From: Tritrichomonas musculus
Taxonomy: Eukaryota > Parabasalia > Tritrichomonadida > Tritrichomonadidae
DNA length: 64,000 nt
Assembly (NCBI GenBank): GCA_039105265.1
Contig: JAPFFF010000016.1
Location: 1,054,001-1,118,000 of the forward strand
Reading direction: 5' to 3'
A model generated the notes under the pieces. The model was given only the letters and a program-made list of their open reading frames with translations, was not told the origin of the DNA and searched no databases. Positions 32,101 to 41,881 of the stretch are shown one piece after another (positions within the stretch are counted from its first letter, which is position 1; each line of letters begins with the position of its first letter). Position numbers and translations under genes: made by a program.

Positions 32101-34743
32101 TACAACTGTGAAAAATTACAAAGCTTGACTCTTCCAAACAAAATATCAAGAATAGAGGACTCGGCTTTTTATGGATGTTCAGGAATGACTGGAACTTTAG
32201 AAATCCCATCATCAATCATAAATCTTGGTCCAAATGCATTTGCACAATGCAGAGGATTCTCTGCATTATCATTGGATGAAAATTTACAGTTAACTTCAAT
32301 TAATTCTGGTGTCTTCTGCAATTGTTCTGGTTTCAAAAACAATTTAGTTCTACCTGAATCAATAATTGAAATCAAAGATAGTGCTTTTTACAATTGTTCT
32401 CGTTTTACTGGTGCTCTTAACTTATCTAACATTAAAAAAGTAATTGGTGATCGTGCATTTTACAAATGCATTGGTTTTAATGGAAAATTAATATTGTGTC
32501 CAGGACTTATTGGTATCTCTAACTATGCCTTTTATGGATGCTCTAATTTAATAGGAGAACCAAACATGCCAATTTTCTGTGATTTCATTTCTTCTTATGC
32601 CTTTTATGGATGTTCTAAATTAACAGGCCCATTAACATTTTCATCTGATTTGTTCGAAATTGGAGATTTTGCTTTTTATGGCTGTTCAAGTCTTAAAGGA
32701 TCATTACATCTAGGATTTGGAATATTAAGAATTGGAAATTATGCATTTTATCAATGCACTGGATTTACTGGATCATTAAATATCGTTTCTCGTGGAGATA
32801 ATGAATATAACAGTAATTATTTATGCCAAATTGGAGAATTTGCTTTTTATCAATGCAGTGGATTCCAAAAATCGTTAGTTCTTCGTAATGTTAGTCATAT
32901 CGGAAAATATGCTTTTTATGGCTGTTCAAAATTGACAGGATCTTTAACAATTCCTGTTTCTGATATTGAAGATTATGCATTTTATGGATGCTCAGGATTA
33001 AATGGCGAATTAACCTTTGATTCATCTAATTATCATAATTCTAATAATAATAGAATTGGTAAATATGCATTCTATGAATGCTCTAAATTAACTGGTTCAT
33101 TAATCATTCATTACAGTTACGTGGGAATTGATGAGTATGCATTTTGTAAATGCTCTGGATTCAATGGACAAATATCATTTCCTTATAACATTCATTATAT
33201 TAGCGATTATGCATTTTGTAATTGCTCCAATTTTGTTGGAAGTTTGGATTTGTATTCATCTTTGTCATATATTGGTGAATATGCATTTTATGGTTGCTCA
33301 AAGATAGAAACACTCTCATTTTCTGATGGGTATAGATTAAGTATTGGCCAATATGCATTTGGTAACACGAATATTAATTCATTAACATACAGGAATGCAT
33401 TAGTTGAACCTGCATACAAGCATCCAATTGGCTTTAATGAAAATATCACCATTTATGTTGGCCCTTATTACAGGAGTCCAAGTTTCTGTACATATAATTT
33501 TTACCGTTATCAATCTTCATCTTCTTCAGGAATTTCATCATTAAATTATTTGGAAACTAAAGATCTCAAATTCAATACAGTTAGTGAATTTGCTTCAGAT
33601 TTTGCAGATAGAATCAAAAGCTATAAAGGAACTAATGGTGCTAATCAAGATGGTGTTGTTTTTGATATATCAATAAATGATGATAAAGATGCTGTTTTGC
33701 CATTCAATTATAATTTAGAACAAGATCAGTTTGTCATTCTTAATAATAATTTAGATTTCAAGGGAGGAAATCTCAATATTCAATTAGATCAATCTTCAAC
33801 TGATGATAAAAATCCACCTTACATTAATGTCAATCCTCAAGATGCCAAAATATCATTAAGAGCAGAATATGCTAACAATAAAGATTATTATATTAAAATG
33901 AATTCAACAAGACCCAAGATTAATCTTGCTTCTACTTCAGTTATTGAAAATGGAATCAATATTATTGTTCCTAAAAGTGTTAATTCATTTGCTATTGATG
34001 AAGCTGTTTTATATCCACCTTCAGTAATCAGAGTAGAAAATGAAGAAGATCAAAATCCAATCCAAGTTGAAGTTAGAAATTTGACAGCTGTAAATCAATA
34101 TTATTCAAACTTAAGTCCGGGTGATCCTGGATATAATTCAATCATTAATATCGATAATATGAAAATCACTGGTTTATTAAATATGAATTCACAATCAAAA
34201 GTGAACTTCAATGAAAATGTTGATGTTACTGGTTCTGATATTGTTTATCAAATATTTGAATTGAATGATATATCTAATTCGATCTTCAGAGGAACAATAA
34301 AATCAGTTCCTAAGAATTTCACGATTCAAATTCCTGAAGATAGATTTAATACTAGCAATATTAATAATATTGTACTATTTGATGGAACATTCGACTGTGA
34401 TGCATGGGCCGAAGTTGTTTTGTTCTCAAACACATACTTCAGTCAAGCAAATTGTACCAAATATGATTCAGTTAGTGGATCAAAGCTACTTGATGATGAA
34501 CCGTCTTCTTCTTCTGTTGGAAAAGCAAGATTAGAACTTGTAAAGAATCAAGAATATCATAATTATGACAATGATCCAAAAATTGTCGAGAAAAAGAAGA
34601 GTTTGAGCGGAGGTGCCATTGCAGGTATTGTTATAGGATGCATCGTGGCTGTTGTTGCTTTGATGGTTGGCGAATATTTCTTAATTATGCATTTCAAAGG
34701 AAAAGAAGCCCCCAGTGAAAATGAAATTGAAGATGAAGCGTAA
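29113..34743 (+). CDS. BspA-like LRR_5 surface protein
   Basis: I take the ATG at 29113 as start because it gives a clean signal peptide (MLFVLLLGFLAAQC); the frame is open upstream to a TTG only. The product is 1876 residues. Residues about 40-1420 are LRR_5 (BspA/TpLRR) repeats of about 23 residues; I count 57 units with the core F-x-x-C (AFYGCSGL, AFQNCKSV), plus a last one without Cys and one (AFENLNRC) with the Cys displaced. Residues about 1450-1815 are a beta-rich domain, also present in the fossil at 18151-19110. A Gly-rich membrane span follows at about 1835-1861 and a short acidic tail (KGKEAPSENEIEDEA). Such proteins are plasma-membrane receptors or adhesins of trichomonads for host cells, matrix or bacteria. 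Confidence 0.93.
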   Translation: MLFVLLLGFLAAQCKHSRIEIDEAETSIADDEYRDCSDIYGSLDLPKTLKTIGSYAFYGCSGLSGTLLIPDKVVSIGENAFQGCSSFSRLNLSYSLVEIGDGAFQNCYNLDSDLTIPDSVTTIGESAFKNCNNLKYLVLGRSLKVINSSAFENLNRCYGPLVIPDSVEYIGESAFAECNSFIYLRLGKNVKFIGNYSFQNCLRFNGINNLPSTLETLGEKAFYNCQNMVGDITISDLITVINEDTFNNCQKLNSVKFGKAIVEIAKNAFYNCIGLKEMSTFPSSLTRINESAFEQCVNIKSAIVIPDQVTVIESKAFKSCESLTSLKIGSKVAEIGEEAFRNCFELSGSLVLPDSVNDVQIRAFQKCTKLSSLTISKSLTEIKNYCFYDCESIRTITFQENLQDIKPYAFWGCDNLTQIKFPASLETIGNNAFQNCKSVSGELTIPAKITTVNQYAFQNCLSITTLTLPENLTSIGNNAFEKCEKLSKINFNSNLDSIKSYAFKDCHSLSSIDLPLSLNSLGDSVFDNCYSLRGELSFKENIKRISPYCFQHCSNITKLTFTDNLTEIKYLAFYDCTKLADIVFGSSLTTIDYQSFQNCYSIRALNLPQSLTKIGKNAFNNCYGITGVLTLPNTTKSLGDYCFSECTGISSIDFQGDEYTFGVGLFSGCTGLTGVITIPEKTKKIGEKCFQYCMKISGIVLPEDFIEIGTRAFENCTGIQSLDLTNMTNSKSNIYSYAFSHCSGIQHIKFSPTQNVFGSYAFEHCTSLKEIVWPNAKKISDHIFQYCESAESIDFNETKEIGIQSFKYCRSIKQLTIPDTITKIGNQAFQYCSGIEKLILPESINTIGLQIFQNCSSLQQLDLPTSVKSIGKQAFQHCTSMKIVNLHDSLNSIGDQAFQHCSSIEKLSLPSSLTDSNSIGAEAFQYCTGLSEIVLPSGMQDYVFNERVFAFCTGLKKSPTFPSSFSSIPKGLFYSCSGMLELSLPNNIEIIREEAFYNCEKLQSLTLPNKISRIEDSAFYGCSGMTGTLEIPSSIINLGPNAFAQCRGFSALSLDENLQLTSINSGVFCNCSGFKNNLVLPESIIEIKDSAFYNCSRFTGALNLSNIKKVIGDRAFYKCIGFNGKLILCPGLIGISNYAFYGCSNLIGEPNMPIFCDFISSYAFYGCSKLTGPLTFSSDLFEIGDFAFYGCSSLKGSLHLGFGILRIGNYAFYQCTGFTGSLNIVSRGDNEYNSNYLCQIGEFAFYQCSGFQKSLVLRNVSHIGKYAFYGCSKLTGSLTIPVSDIEDYAFYGCSGLNGELTFDSSNYHNSNNNRIGKYAFYECSKLTGSLIIHYSYVGIDEYAFCKCSGFNGQISFPYNIHYISDYAFCNCSNFVGSLDLYSSLSYIGEYAFYGCSKIETLSFSDGYRLSIGQYAFGNTNINSLTYRNALVEPAYKHPIGFNENITIYVGPYYRSPSFCTYNFYRYQSSSSSGISSLNYLETKDLKFNTVSEFASDFADRIKSYKGTNGANQDGVVFDISINDDKDAVLPFNYNLEQDQFVILNNNLDFKGGNLNIQLDQSSTDDKNPPYINVNPQDAKISLRAEYANNKDYYIKMNSTRPKINLASTSVIENGINIIVPKSVNSFAIDEAVLYPPSVIRVENEEDQNPIQVEVRNLTAVNQYYSNLSPGDPGYNSIINIDNMKITGLLNMNSQSKVNFNENVDVTGSDIVYQIFELNDISNSIFRGTIKSVPKNFTIQIPEDRFNTSNINNIVLFDGTFDCDAWAEVVLFSNTYFSQANCTKYDSVSGSKLLDDEPSSSSVGKARLELVKNQEYHNYDNDPKIVEKKKSLSGGAIAGIVIGCIVAVVALMVGEYFLIMHFKGKEAPSENEIEDEA

Positions 34744-35103
34744 GAATCAACCTAAATAAGTTTCATAAATAAAAATCATTAATTCCACAGTTTTTCTGAT
34801 TTATACCTATCTATTCATTTTAATTAAACATTGGAATTATATATATATATAAAAGGATCATCAAAGTTCTTTTTTCATTAAATCAAATAAAAAAAAGATA
34901 TACGAAATTATTCATTACTCTATATGTTACCGATATAGGAGATTTTAATTCGATGATGAAGTAAATATATATAAGAAATCATTCATCTTCTTTTCCATTG
35001 CATGTAAAAAAGATCATCTTCTTCTTTTGTTGATGATCTTTTCAGAAACATTATAATTGAGTAATAATTTTGGGAGAAAAAGTTTGTTAAATACTTGTTT
35101 CCG
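34744..35103. other. 3' flank of the BspA gene
   Basis: A/T-rich. It contains a hairpin, AAAAGATCATC (35008-35018) with GATGATCTTTT (35032-35042), an 11-bp perfect stem. No gene seen. Confidence 0.55.
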
Positions 35104-35255
35104 TTAATATTTGAACATTGATTTAATATGTCCCTTGTCTGCTGCAAGTTTGTGATAATGTGATGCTGCTTTTTTGTCTTTTTGGATCAATTCTCCTCTA
35201 TAAAGAGGGCGTCCATATTCATACATTGAATTAACGTTCCCTCTATCGGCTCAAA
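35104..35255 (-). pseudogene. Single Sel1-repeat remnant
   Basis: The minus strand reads ADRGNVNSMYEYGRPLYRGE and then KDKKAASHYHKLAADKGHIK, a complete Sel1-like repeat with its next-unit start, between stops. It resembles the Sel1 units of the gene at 50544. No further units are readable upstream, so it is a fragment. Confidence 0.65.
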
Positions 35256-35892
35256 ATTGGTATTTTTGAGCTTTGACGATAATTGTATACTCAAGCGCTT
35301 GGTTCGGGCGATAGAAGAATATTTCTGATAAATTAATCGTGATCTAGATCGAATAGATGGGAACGAAATTATGGTCTCCTGAGTCAAAACCTTCAGAATT
35401 CATAAGGGAGACCATAATGATTATGAATTTTCGCAAGAACAAAAGGTTTTTAATTTGATAGCCTTTTATAACAAAAGTAAGGGTTTTCATTATAAATGTT
35501 TTTAATTACCTAATAACATCAATGATAATATTCTCTAATATGAAAAAATGATATTATTGTATCTTAATAATTTTGTTATTTTGATTTAACATAAAAGTTT
35601 TATGAGATAAATATAGATTTCTTCAATTGTTATGATTTCTCTGAAAAGTTTTATCGAAATTGAAATTATTGGATTTATTTCAAATTTGAATTATAGTTGT
35701 CCAAGTATAAAAGTTCAAATATATTACAATTTTCAATAAATTTGTTTTAATAAATTAATATTTATATCTATATTAAAACAATAACAATAATAAATTCATA
35801 AAAAATATATTTCCATGATTATCTTTTAATATTTTATCAATTTTTATAAACAACATTTTTTCAATTTATTATTTTTTTTCTAACTCACCAAA
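35256..35892. other. Intergenic with hairpin
   Basis: Includes an inverted repeat ATTATGGTCTCC (35368-35379) and GGAGACCATAAT (35407-35418), a 12-bp stem. Otherwise A/T-rich and without genes; it must hold the promoter of the next gene. Confidence 0.5.
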
Positions 35893-37140
35893 TTGTTCGC
35901 GAAAAGATATAGAAGATTTGATCCCACAGAGATCATTTGTAACGTATTCGATCTTGCAATGCATATCGTTTTAGAATTTGAAAATTCCGAAGACGTTCAA
36001 AAAGCGATCGATGAAGTATTAAAATGCTCTAATGCTTTCCACACAAAAGGACTTGTAAACTGGTGCGAAGCAAGTGGCGAGGTACCAATTTTTAAGATTC
36101 CATCTGATCTCGAAACATTACAAGATATAGCCAATTGGATGCATCGTGAACATCCACTAAGAATCAGGGAAAGAATGGGTATGATAGCATGTGACGAAAA
36201 AAGACTCGCCATTGAAATCATACACGGAACAGGAGATGGTGATTACTGCTTAAGATTTGTCGAACATTTATGCCATCCAGACGAACATTGGGAAATGCCC
36301 AAATGCCCACGCTCAGCTGAAGAAGAATTCAATTCCCAAATACAATCCCAACCCAAGGCCAATGTTTTCTGCGCTGCTGATACCAATTTATCTCGATTAT
36401 TAGGCGATAAGAAGGACGATCAAGCGACCCGTCATTTTGGCAACTATTACTTTACCATTCCACTCAAAGAAATTCGCGGGTACTCCCCAGAAGACGACAA
36501 GATCCACGGAATCTCAGAAACGATGTGGTCCTCGCTTTTAGTTTCTCATGCAGCTTTTTCAAAGGCAACTTTTTCAGAGACAAACTTTTCAATATCGACC
36601 GTTTACAATTTGAGGAGGCTAGTTTCAAAAGATGATGTAGACCTCTCCAGACAAAATTACATCGCTTCACTTCCGGTCACTTCACATCCGTCAGAAAACA
36701 CGACGTTAAAAGAGGTTGGTGATATGATGCGTTCTGATTTTCAACAGGGCCTCAAAGAAGGAAGATTGTTCTCTCATATGAAAACCGTTTGGGAGGCCGT
36801 TTACCGCCCCTGGAGGAACCCAAATGCACCCGGAATCGGAATTGAAATGTCGAGCATGGGAACAATGAAAATATCTGGCCCAGTGAAGGACGCTTTTGTC
36901 ACCCTGATTTGCGATGACAAGAAGGACCTCGGCTCTGTATCGTTCTTGACTTACACCGCAGAAAACGAGAACAAAGGAGGCGAAAAGACGTTTATTGGCC
37001 AGATGCAGTACAGCAGTGGCGAAATCTCTGATGAAGAAATCGAGCTGTTTTCTAAGTACGTGATCCACGCAATGACCAAGTTTGACGACAAAATGACTGT
37101 CGGTGATGCAATTAATGAACTTCGAAATTTACAGAAGTAA
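35893..37140 (+). CDS. CAT/condensation-fold acyltransferase-like protein, no ATG start
   Basis: A paralogue of the gene at 3871. The HxxxDG catalytic motif is IHGTGDGDY. Counting from the TTG at 35893, the motif His is residue 111, the same as in the ATG-started paralogue, and the two N-termini align without gaps. The frame has a stop four codons before the TTG and no ATG until 35959 (residue 23), which would remove the first strand of the domain. So either TTG is used, the ATG mutated, or a 5' exon exists. The body is intact over 415 codons and ends EAINELRNLQK-like, as the paralogue does. G+C rises toward the 3' end (about 33% at 35941-36000, about 58% at 36781-36840). Confidence 0.7.
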   Translation: MFAKRYRRFDPTEIICNVFDLAMHIVLEFENSEDVQKAIDEVLKCSNAFHTKGLVNWCEASGEVPIFKIPSDLETLQDIANWMHREHPLRIRERMGMIACDEKRLAIEIIHGTGDGDYCLRFVEHLCHPDEHWEMPKCPRSAEEEFNSQIQSQPKANVFCAADTNLSRLLGDKKDDQATRHFGNYYFTIPLKEIRGYSPEDDKIHGISETMWSSLLVSHAAFSKATFSETNFSISTVYNLRRLVSKDDVDLSRQNYIASLPVTSHPSENTTLKEVGDMMRSDFQQGLKEGRLFSHMKTVWEAVYRPWRNPNAPGIGIEMSSMGTMKISGPVKDAFVTLICDDKKDLGSVSFLTYTAENENKGGEKTFIGQMQYSSGEISDEEIELFSKYVIHAMTKFDDKMTVGDAINELRNLQK

Positions 37141-37404
37141 AAAAAAAAAATATTTGACTTTTTTTTTTTTTTTTTAATATATAAAGTAAGCAGGAAAACT
37201 AAACTACCTTTTATTCTGAAAACTGTTGATATCATTAATTAATCGCCATCATTAATGGAACCTGAAATGATTTCAAAACATTCAAATTTGTTGAATTTTC
37301 CTTAACAATTAACTAAACAGTTGAAAAAATAAAAGTATAATACAGTCTTGCAAATGAATTGATCAAAATTGTTTTTTCAAAGAACTTTTAACAGAGAATG
37401 TGAA

Positions 37405-37803
37405 CTAAGGACGATAGAACTCTTTAATCACTTTCATGATGAATTCACATGAGCTCATCTTGCGTGAAATAAAACCTGATATTCCTAGATGCGTTATTTG
37501 TTTCGCAGTATCGTCATAGCTACTATCGGATAATCCACTTCGGGCTTCCATAAAAACAGTGATATTATCATCATAAAAAAAAATTGGTTAAAAAAACTTC
37601 GAAATTTGATAAGAGTTGTGGTACAATACTAATTATATTTTGAATTTCGCGATTTGGCATTTCTTTCGTTTGCCCGTTTGATTGATCAAAAATTTTTACT
37701 GCGTAATGCTGGCCTGTTTTTATATCTTTAACTTTGTATACAATGTAAAAATTCGGGCTATTGATTTTTTTATGGGTGATGTATTAACTCTGTAGTCTGT
37801 CAT
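37405..37803 (-). pseudogene. Protein kinase fragment (N-lobe plus helix region)
   Basis: From an ATG at 37803 on the minus strand: MTDYRVNTSPI, then after a shift in an A run FYIVYKVKDIKTGQHYAVKI with a following REIQNIISIVPQL. This is the kinase glycine-loop/VAIK-lysine region. A last part reads NITVFMEARSGLSDSSYDDT and AKQITHLGISGF, which fits the hinge and helix D/E region of trichomonad kinases with much missing between. It ends KVIKEFYRP. No HRD or DFG motif is present. Confidence 0.5.
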
Positions 37804-37890
37804 GTTTAATAAAAAAAAACTTAATTTATAAGGTAAAATTAAGGTCAATTTATAATAAATACTCAAATTTGATAAAATATATCATAGCCC

Positions 37891-38847
37891 ATGCTTTCAC
37901 ATGTTAATTTAATCGAAGAAAATCCTAATGACGAAAAATATGTGACTTTGAAGAAGTATAAGAAGACAAAGATTATTTTTGGAATAACATTTTTTCTTTT
38001 AGGCCTTGTTATTGCATTAATTCCTTGCTTAGTTTATATACTTGTTACAAACAAGCAGAAAATAAGTAAAAAGCCTCTTATCGGTATAGTTAGCACAAGA
38101 ATACCTCCAGCTCCATCATCTCCTTTTGTAAACATTTCAGACGACAAAACAAACCAAATGTATATAAAAGGGGTTCAAAAAGGAGGCGGAATTCCTCTAA
38201 CCATCACTGGATTAGAAATAATGACTGATGAAGATATTGAATTTCAAGTTTCTCGTTTTGACGGGATTCTTTTCCAAGGTGGAGATGACATTAGTCCTGA
38301 AATTTATAATGAAACCAAAGATCCTCTTTGTGGGGACACAAATCTTCACTTAGATTTAAACCAAATTGCTGTTTTTAAAGCAGCCAAACGTCTTCATATT
38401 CCAATTTTCGGAATTTGTCGAGGATGCCAACTTATTAATGTTGCTTCTGGTGGATCAATGTACCAAGACCTGTCTCTTCGTGTTTTGCCTCCCGGAGTCC
38501 AGTCTGACGATCATCACCATTATGATAATTGGTCGCTGCCGATTGCACATAACATTTTTATTGAAAAAAAATCTGTTCTGTTCTCAGTAATGCAAAAAGA
38601 AGAAATGGGCGTCAATTCACTTCATCATCAGACAATTAAAAAGCTCGCTGACGGTTTTGACATCACTGCAAAATCACCAGACGGAACAATTGAAGGAATC
38701 GAAATGGTGAATAAAAATGACTGGATTGTCGGCTACCAATTTCATCCAGAAGCCTTGCTGTATGGTTCAGATGAATTTCTTCCTTTGTGGGCAGAGTTTA
38801 TTCATCAAGCTGATCGATATCGCAAAAAAAATATTTTCTTTTTTTAA
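37891..38847 (+). CDS. Membrane-anchored family C26 peptidase (gamma-glutamyl hydrolase-like)
   Basis: A 318-residue protein with one N-terminal membrane span (residues about 30-54, FGITFFLLGLVIALIPCLV), then a class I glutamine amidotransferase-like hydrolase domain. Key parts: GILFQGGDDISP, the nucleophile loop FGICRGCQLINVASGG (Cys176), a His-rich segment DDHHHYDN, and GYQFHPEA (His285, Glu287) completing the triad. The family cleaves gamma-glutamyl bonds; trichomonads have several C26 genes. The signal-anchor places the catalytic domain in the lumen or outside. There is no ammonia-using partner domain, so hydrolysis rather than transfer is expected. The frame is complete and the neighbours are unrelated. 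Confidence 0.9.
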   Translation: MLSHVNLIEENPNDEKYVTLKKYKKTKIIFGITFFLLGLVIALIPCLVYILVTNKQKISKKPLIGIVSTRIPPAPSSPFVNISDDKTNQMYIKGVQKGGGIPLTITGLEIMTDEDIEFQVSRFDGILFQGGDDISPEIYNETKDPLCGDTNLHLDLNQIAVFKAAKRLHIPIFGICRGCQLINVASGGSMYQDLSLRVLPPGVQSDDHHHYDNWSLPIAHNIFIEKKSVLFSVMQKEEMGVNSLHHQTIKKLADGFDITAKSPDGTIEGIEMVNKNDWIVGYQFHPEALLYGSDEFLPLWAEFIHQADRYRKKNIFFF

Positions 38848-39083
38848 ATAAATAAATATATATTTACTTAATAAGACCCCAGTATCTCAATTTAATTTTT
38901 AAAAATGGAAACTCAAATTTGATAACTATTTAATAAATTTTTATTTTTTTTAATTAGAATTATTTAGTTAAAAATAACATTATATGTGAACTAAAATATG
39001 AAAATTTCTTGGTATTTGAATATATCCTATCTATTTGCTGAATTTTAATTTTCCATAATTTTGTTATTAACACAATATGATAA

Positions 39084-39404
39084 TTACTTAGTATTTTTTA
39101 ATGATTTGTTATCAGGCGTGACTTTTCTATTTTGACTTCCTCTTATTGGACAGCATTCGTCAACTTTTTCTTCAATTTCAATAATTGATTTTTCAGCTTT
39201 AGCAACATCTTCTGCTGTAAGACCCCACATATCAAATAATGAATTTATTTCTTTTTTATCATTACTTGCTAATAATCGATCTGACATTAATTTTACTTTT
39301 CTAGTGTTTGTAGTTTTGCTGATAGAATTGTAATTTGAATTTTTTGGTATTGTTTGGCTAATATCATTTTGAACTTTCTGTTCGTTTGATCGAGAATTTT
39401 TCAT
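39084..39404 (-). CDS. Small hypothetical protein
   Basis: A 106-residue polar protein from the ATG at 39404. The N-terminal 45 residues are Ser/Asn/Lys rich and look disordered; residues 50-85 (KEINSLFDMWGLTAEDVAKA, EKSIIEIEEKVDE) are predicted helical. There are two adjacent Cys (ECCPIRG). No family recognised. It is divergent from the VPS9-like gene, with only 124 bp between the two ATGs. Confidence 0.55.
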   Translation of the reverse strand: MKNSRSNEQKVQNDISQTIPKNSNYNSISKTTNTRKVKLMSDRLLASNDKKEINSLFDMWGLTAEDVAKAEKSIIEIEEKVDECCPIRGSQNRKVTPDNKSLKNTK

Positions 39405-39528
39405 TTTATTATATTCGTTAATTTTTTAAATTAATCATTGAAATATTTGAAAGTTTACACATTTTTTTTGAGAAATACGATGAATATGTTATCAATCAAT
39501 TTCATAAAACTTTTTCAAATTCAAAGAT

Positions 39529-40842
39529 ATGAATAACGAGGTTTCATTTACATCAGATCCCTTTAATGTTTGGCTGTTTGAAAACCAATGGATCGTTCCT
39601 TTTGTTCAATTCGACTCACCTAATAATTTAAATGATACGCAAACTCGGCAAATCAAACTTGCAGAAACTATTTCTAAAATTAAAAATTTTCGAGAATTCA
39701 GACTTTTATCATCAGCTCCAGAAAAACCTCATTTTCCACAACTTTCATTATCATTGATACCTTCGTCAGTATTTCGTGCGCACAAGCATTTTTTCCTTCA
39801 ATCAGAGTTATACGATACTCGGTGTGAAAGCTATCAAATCTCTATTAAAAGAACAGATTCTCTACTGGAGGCTTTAGCGGTTGAACAAAAAATAACTAAT
39901 GCCATGCTTATTGTTTTTGACGAAGAAGCTTTATTTCGATATTTATTAACAGATTCAGACAAGTCAATTTCGATTGCAGAAGCTGATTCGATTATTGTTT
40001 CACAGATTTCTGCCGATGACTTAATATTAACAGATGTCAATTCGCAAGCCAATGTTTTATTACATATAATTACTGGTATGAAGCCCAATTATGATCGACG
40101 AGCTCTTTTTTTATTTGACCATCCATTTCAAGAGAAATTTGACCAATTATTTTACCACTCGGACTTCAAATTCCACGACGATATCGAAAGATTATTTACA
40201 GAAGAAAACATGTCATCTCCAGATGTTTTCACCAATTCCACCGTCCTCCTGATGCAGCAGATGAGCCAATTCTTCAAACTTACAGAATCCACCGAAATAT
40301 CAATATTTTCACTAATATATTTCCGGGCCGTTTACAATTACGCGATGTCGTTCAAACCGTCATTTTTCTTCCCAGAAATTGAATGCAAATTCAACCTCCT
40401 GTCCGACCAAATAACCATTCAACACACCGGAGCATCGCCCGCGTTCCTCCCAGCGCACGCGCCCAGCGAGAGCCTTCGCGAAATCGTCGCAAAGAGCGAG
40501 AAGCTCACGCGCGCGTCGCGGCAGCTGACGTCGCTTGCGTTCCACATCACGCCGCTCGACCTTCTTGCCGCGGTTCACACAGCGCTCACAGAGCTTCGAC
40601 TTTTTGTGTGTGAGGGACCAGATAACGACGATGCGCAGTCATTTGACACGATATTTGGCCTCTTCCTCGTTGTGCTTGTCGCAAGCGACCTGCCAAACCA
40701 GGAGCAGATCTTCAGATTCATTCTCGACTTCGCGCCGCCAGACGGACTCTCCGGCCCTTTCGAGTACGCGCGGGCGACAGTGTCAGCGGCGTCGGTCCAG
40801 TGCCAGGCAATCTTAGACGAGCTGACAAAAGAGGAAAAGTAG
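39529..40842 (+). CDS. VPS9-domain-like protein (putative Rab5-type GEF)
   Basis: A 437-residue soluble protein. The C-terminal 140 residues fit the VPS9 fold that activates Rab5-type GTPases. The match runs ITPLDLLAAVHTAL, then FDTIFGLFLVVLVASDLPNQ (the position of the acidic ADxxLP helix of VPS9), IFRFILDF and GPFEYARATVSAASVQ (position of the conserved Y-x-L-T helix). The match is by pattern and the ADELLP Asp is shifted, so activity is uncertain. The N-terminal 230 residues are not recognised. G+C changes sharply inside the gene: about 37% at 39541-39600 but about 67% at 40441-40500. A strong hairpin lies about 75 nt after the stop. Confidence 0.6.
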   Translation: MNNEVSFTSDPFNVWLFENQWIVPFVQFDSPNNLNDTQTRQIKLAETISKIKNFREFRLLSSAPEKPHFPQLSLSLIPSSVFRAHKHFFLQSELYDTRCESYQISIKRTDSLLEALAVEQKITNAMLIVFDEEALFRYLLTDSDKSISIAEADSIIVSQISADDLILTDVNSQANVLLHIITGMKPNYDRRALFLFDHPFQEKFDQLFYHSDFKFHDDIERLFTEENMSSPDVFTNSTVLLMQQMSQFFKLTESTEISIFSLIYFRAVYNYAMSFKPSFFFPEIECKFNLLSDQITIQHTGASPAFLPAHAPSESLREIVAKSEKLTRASRQLTSLAFHITPLDLLAAVHTALTELRLFVCEGPDNDDAQSFDTIFGLFLVVLVASDLPNQEQIFRFILDFAPPDGLSGPFEYARATVSAASVQCQAILDELTKEEK

Positions 40843-41881
40843 AATAGCTGAAAATGAATGCGCTTTTATTTATTTATTTATTTTTTTATTTACTAATAAA
40901 CATTTATAAAGAAATATAAAAGCCTACTTTTATTATTATTATTATTATTATTTACCAATTATATATAATTGGATTGAATCAAAGTAGGCTTTTACTATAT
41001 ATATATATATATATATATATTTCGGAAATCGTAATTGCCTGTGGCAGTTAAGTGCAAAAAAGTTCCAGACTTTTTTTCTATTGTACGATACAAGGTCAAT
41101 TTATTTCGAATATTCGATATTTTTATTACTCTGTTTAAGTAATCCACTTTTCCGTTATATATAAGATTTTTTATCATATTTTACATACAATAACTCCAGT
41201 AAATGCTATGAATTGCGTTTTAAAATTTTAATATTTATCAATGATATCTACAAATCCTCATAGATAATATACATAAATTTGTATTAAGAAGACGATGATG
41301 ATGATGGAGAAGAAGACGAAAATAGTGGAGAAGATTTAACTTGTATAAAAAAATGGGTGAATTTTATGATTTACGGTCACTCTTTCAAAATTAGATTATA
41401 TTCACTTTTTCATAAAAAATAAGATTTTCTTATAAAGCATATTTCTTTCTAATAAAATCTAAAGGATTACTAATTATAAATTAAAAAATAATATGTTTTG
41501 TAAATGACAATTCTTTTTTGAATTGAGTTTATTCAAAAAAAAAAATTTAAATGAATATTTTCTTTACGTTTATTCCGCAAAATAAATGACAGTTAATTTG
41601 TAAGGGTACCATTTTCATCTAAAAAAAGTTGTAATCAATAATAAAAGAGTTTATGATATTTTTAAATTGAAAATTATCAAATCATTAATCGTTGAATTTC
41701 AAGAAAATTATATATTTTAAGGTACAAATCCAGTACGTTTCAAATTGATAAGAAAATCGCTAAAAAATTGAGATAATGCCCATCTATGTTTTATCAAATT
41801 TTGAAAAGTTTTTTTTTTTATAAAAATGCCCTACTAATTTTCAATTGTAATTTGCCATTTTTCTTTTTTCCATATTGATTA
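40843..41881. other. Intergenic with hairpin, microsatellites and a MITE end
   Basis: Holds the 40918-40993 hairpin, TTA and TA microsatellites (about 40931-40951 and 40996-41020), a short acidic-coding stretch near 41285-41340 (EDDDDDGEEDENSGED) with no clear gene, and TTAAGGTACAAATC at 41717, matching the end of the 21.4-kb MITE without a visible partner end. Confidence 0.55.
40918..40993 (+). repeat. Hairpin after the VPS9-like gene
   Basis: AAAAGCCTACTTT (40918-40930) and AAAGTAGGCTTTT (40981-40993) are a perfect 13-bp inverted repeat. Between them lie a TTA microsatellite and the palindrome CCAATTATATATAATTGG (40955-40972). Confidence 0.7.

Noticed and set aside
40360-40816. Several overlapping open frames on both strands in the VPS9-like gene
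   Set aside because: They arise from the high G+C of this segment, which lowers stop frequency; only the VPS9-like frame spans the whole gene.
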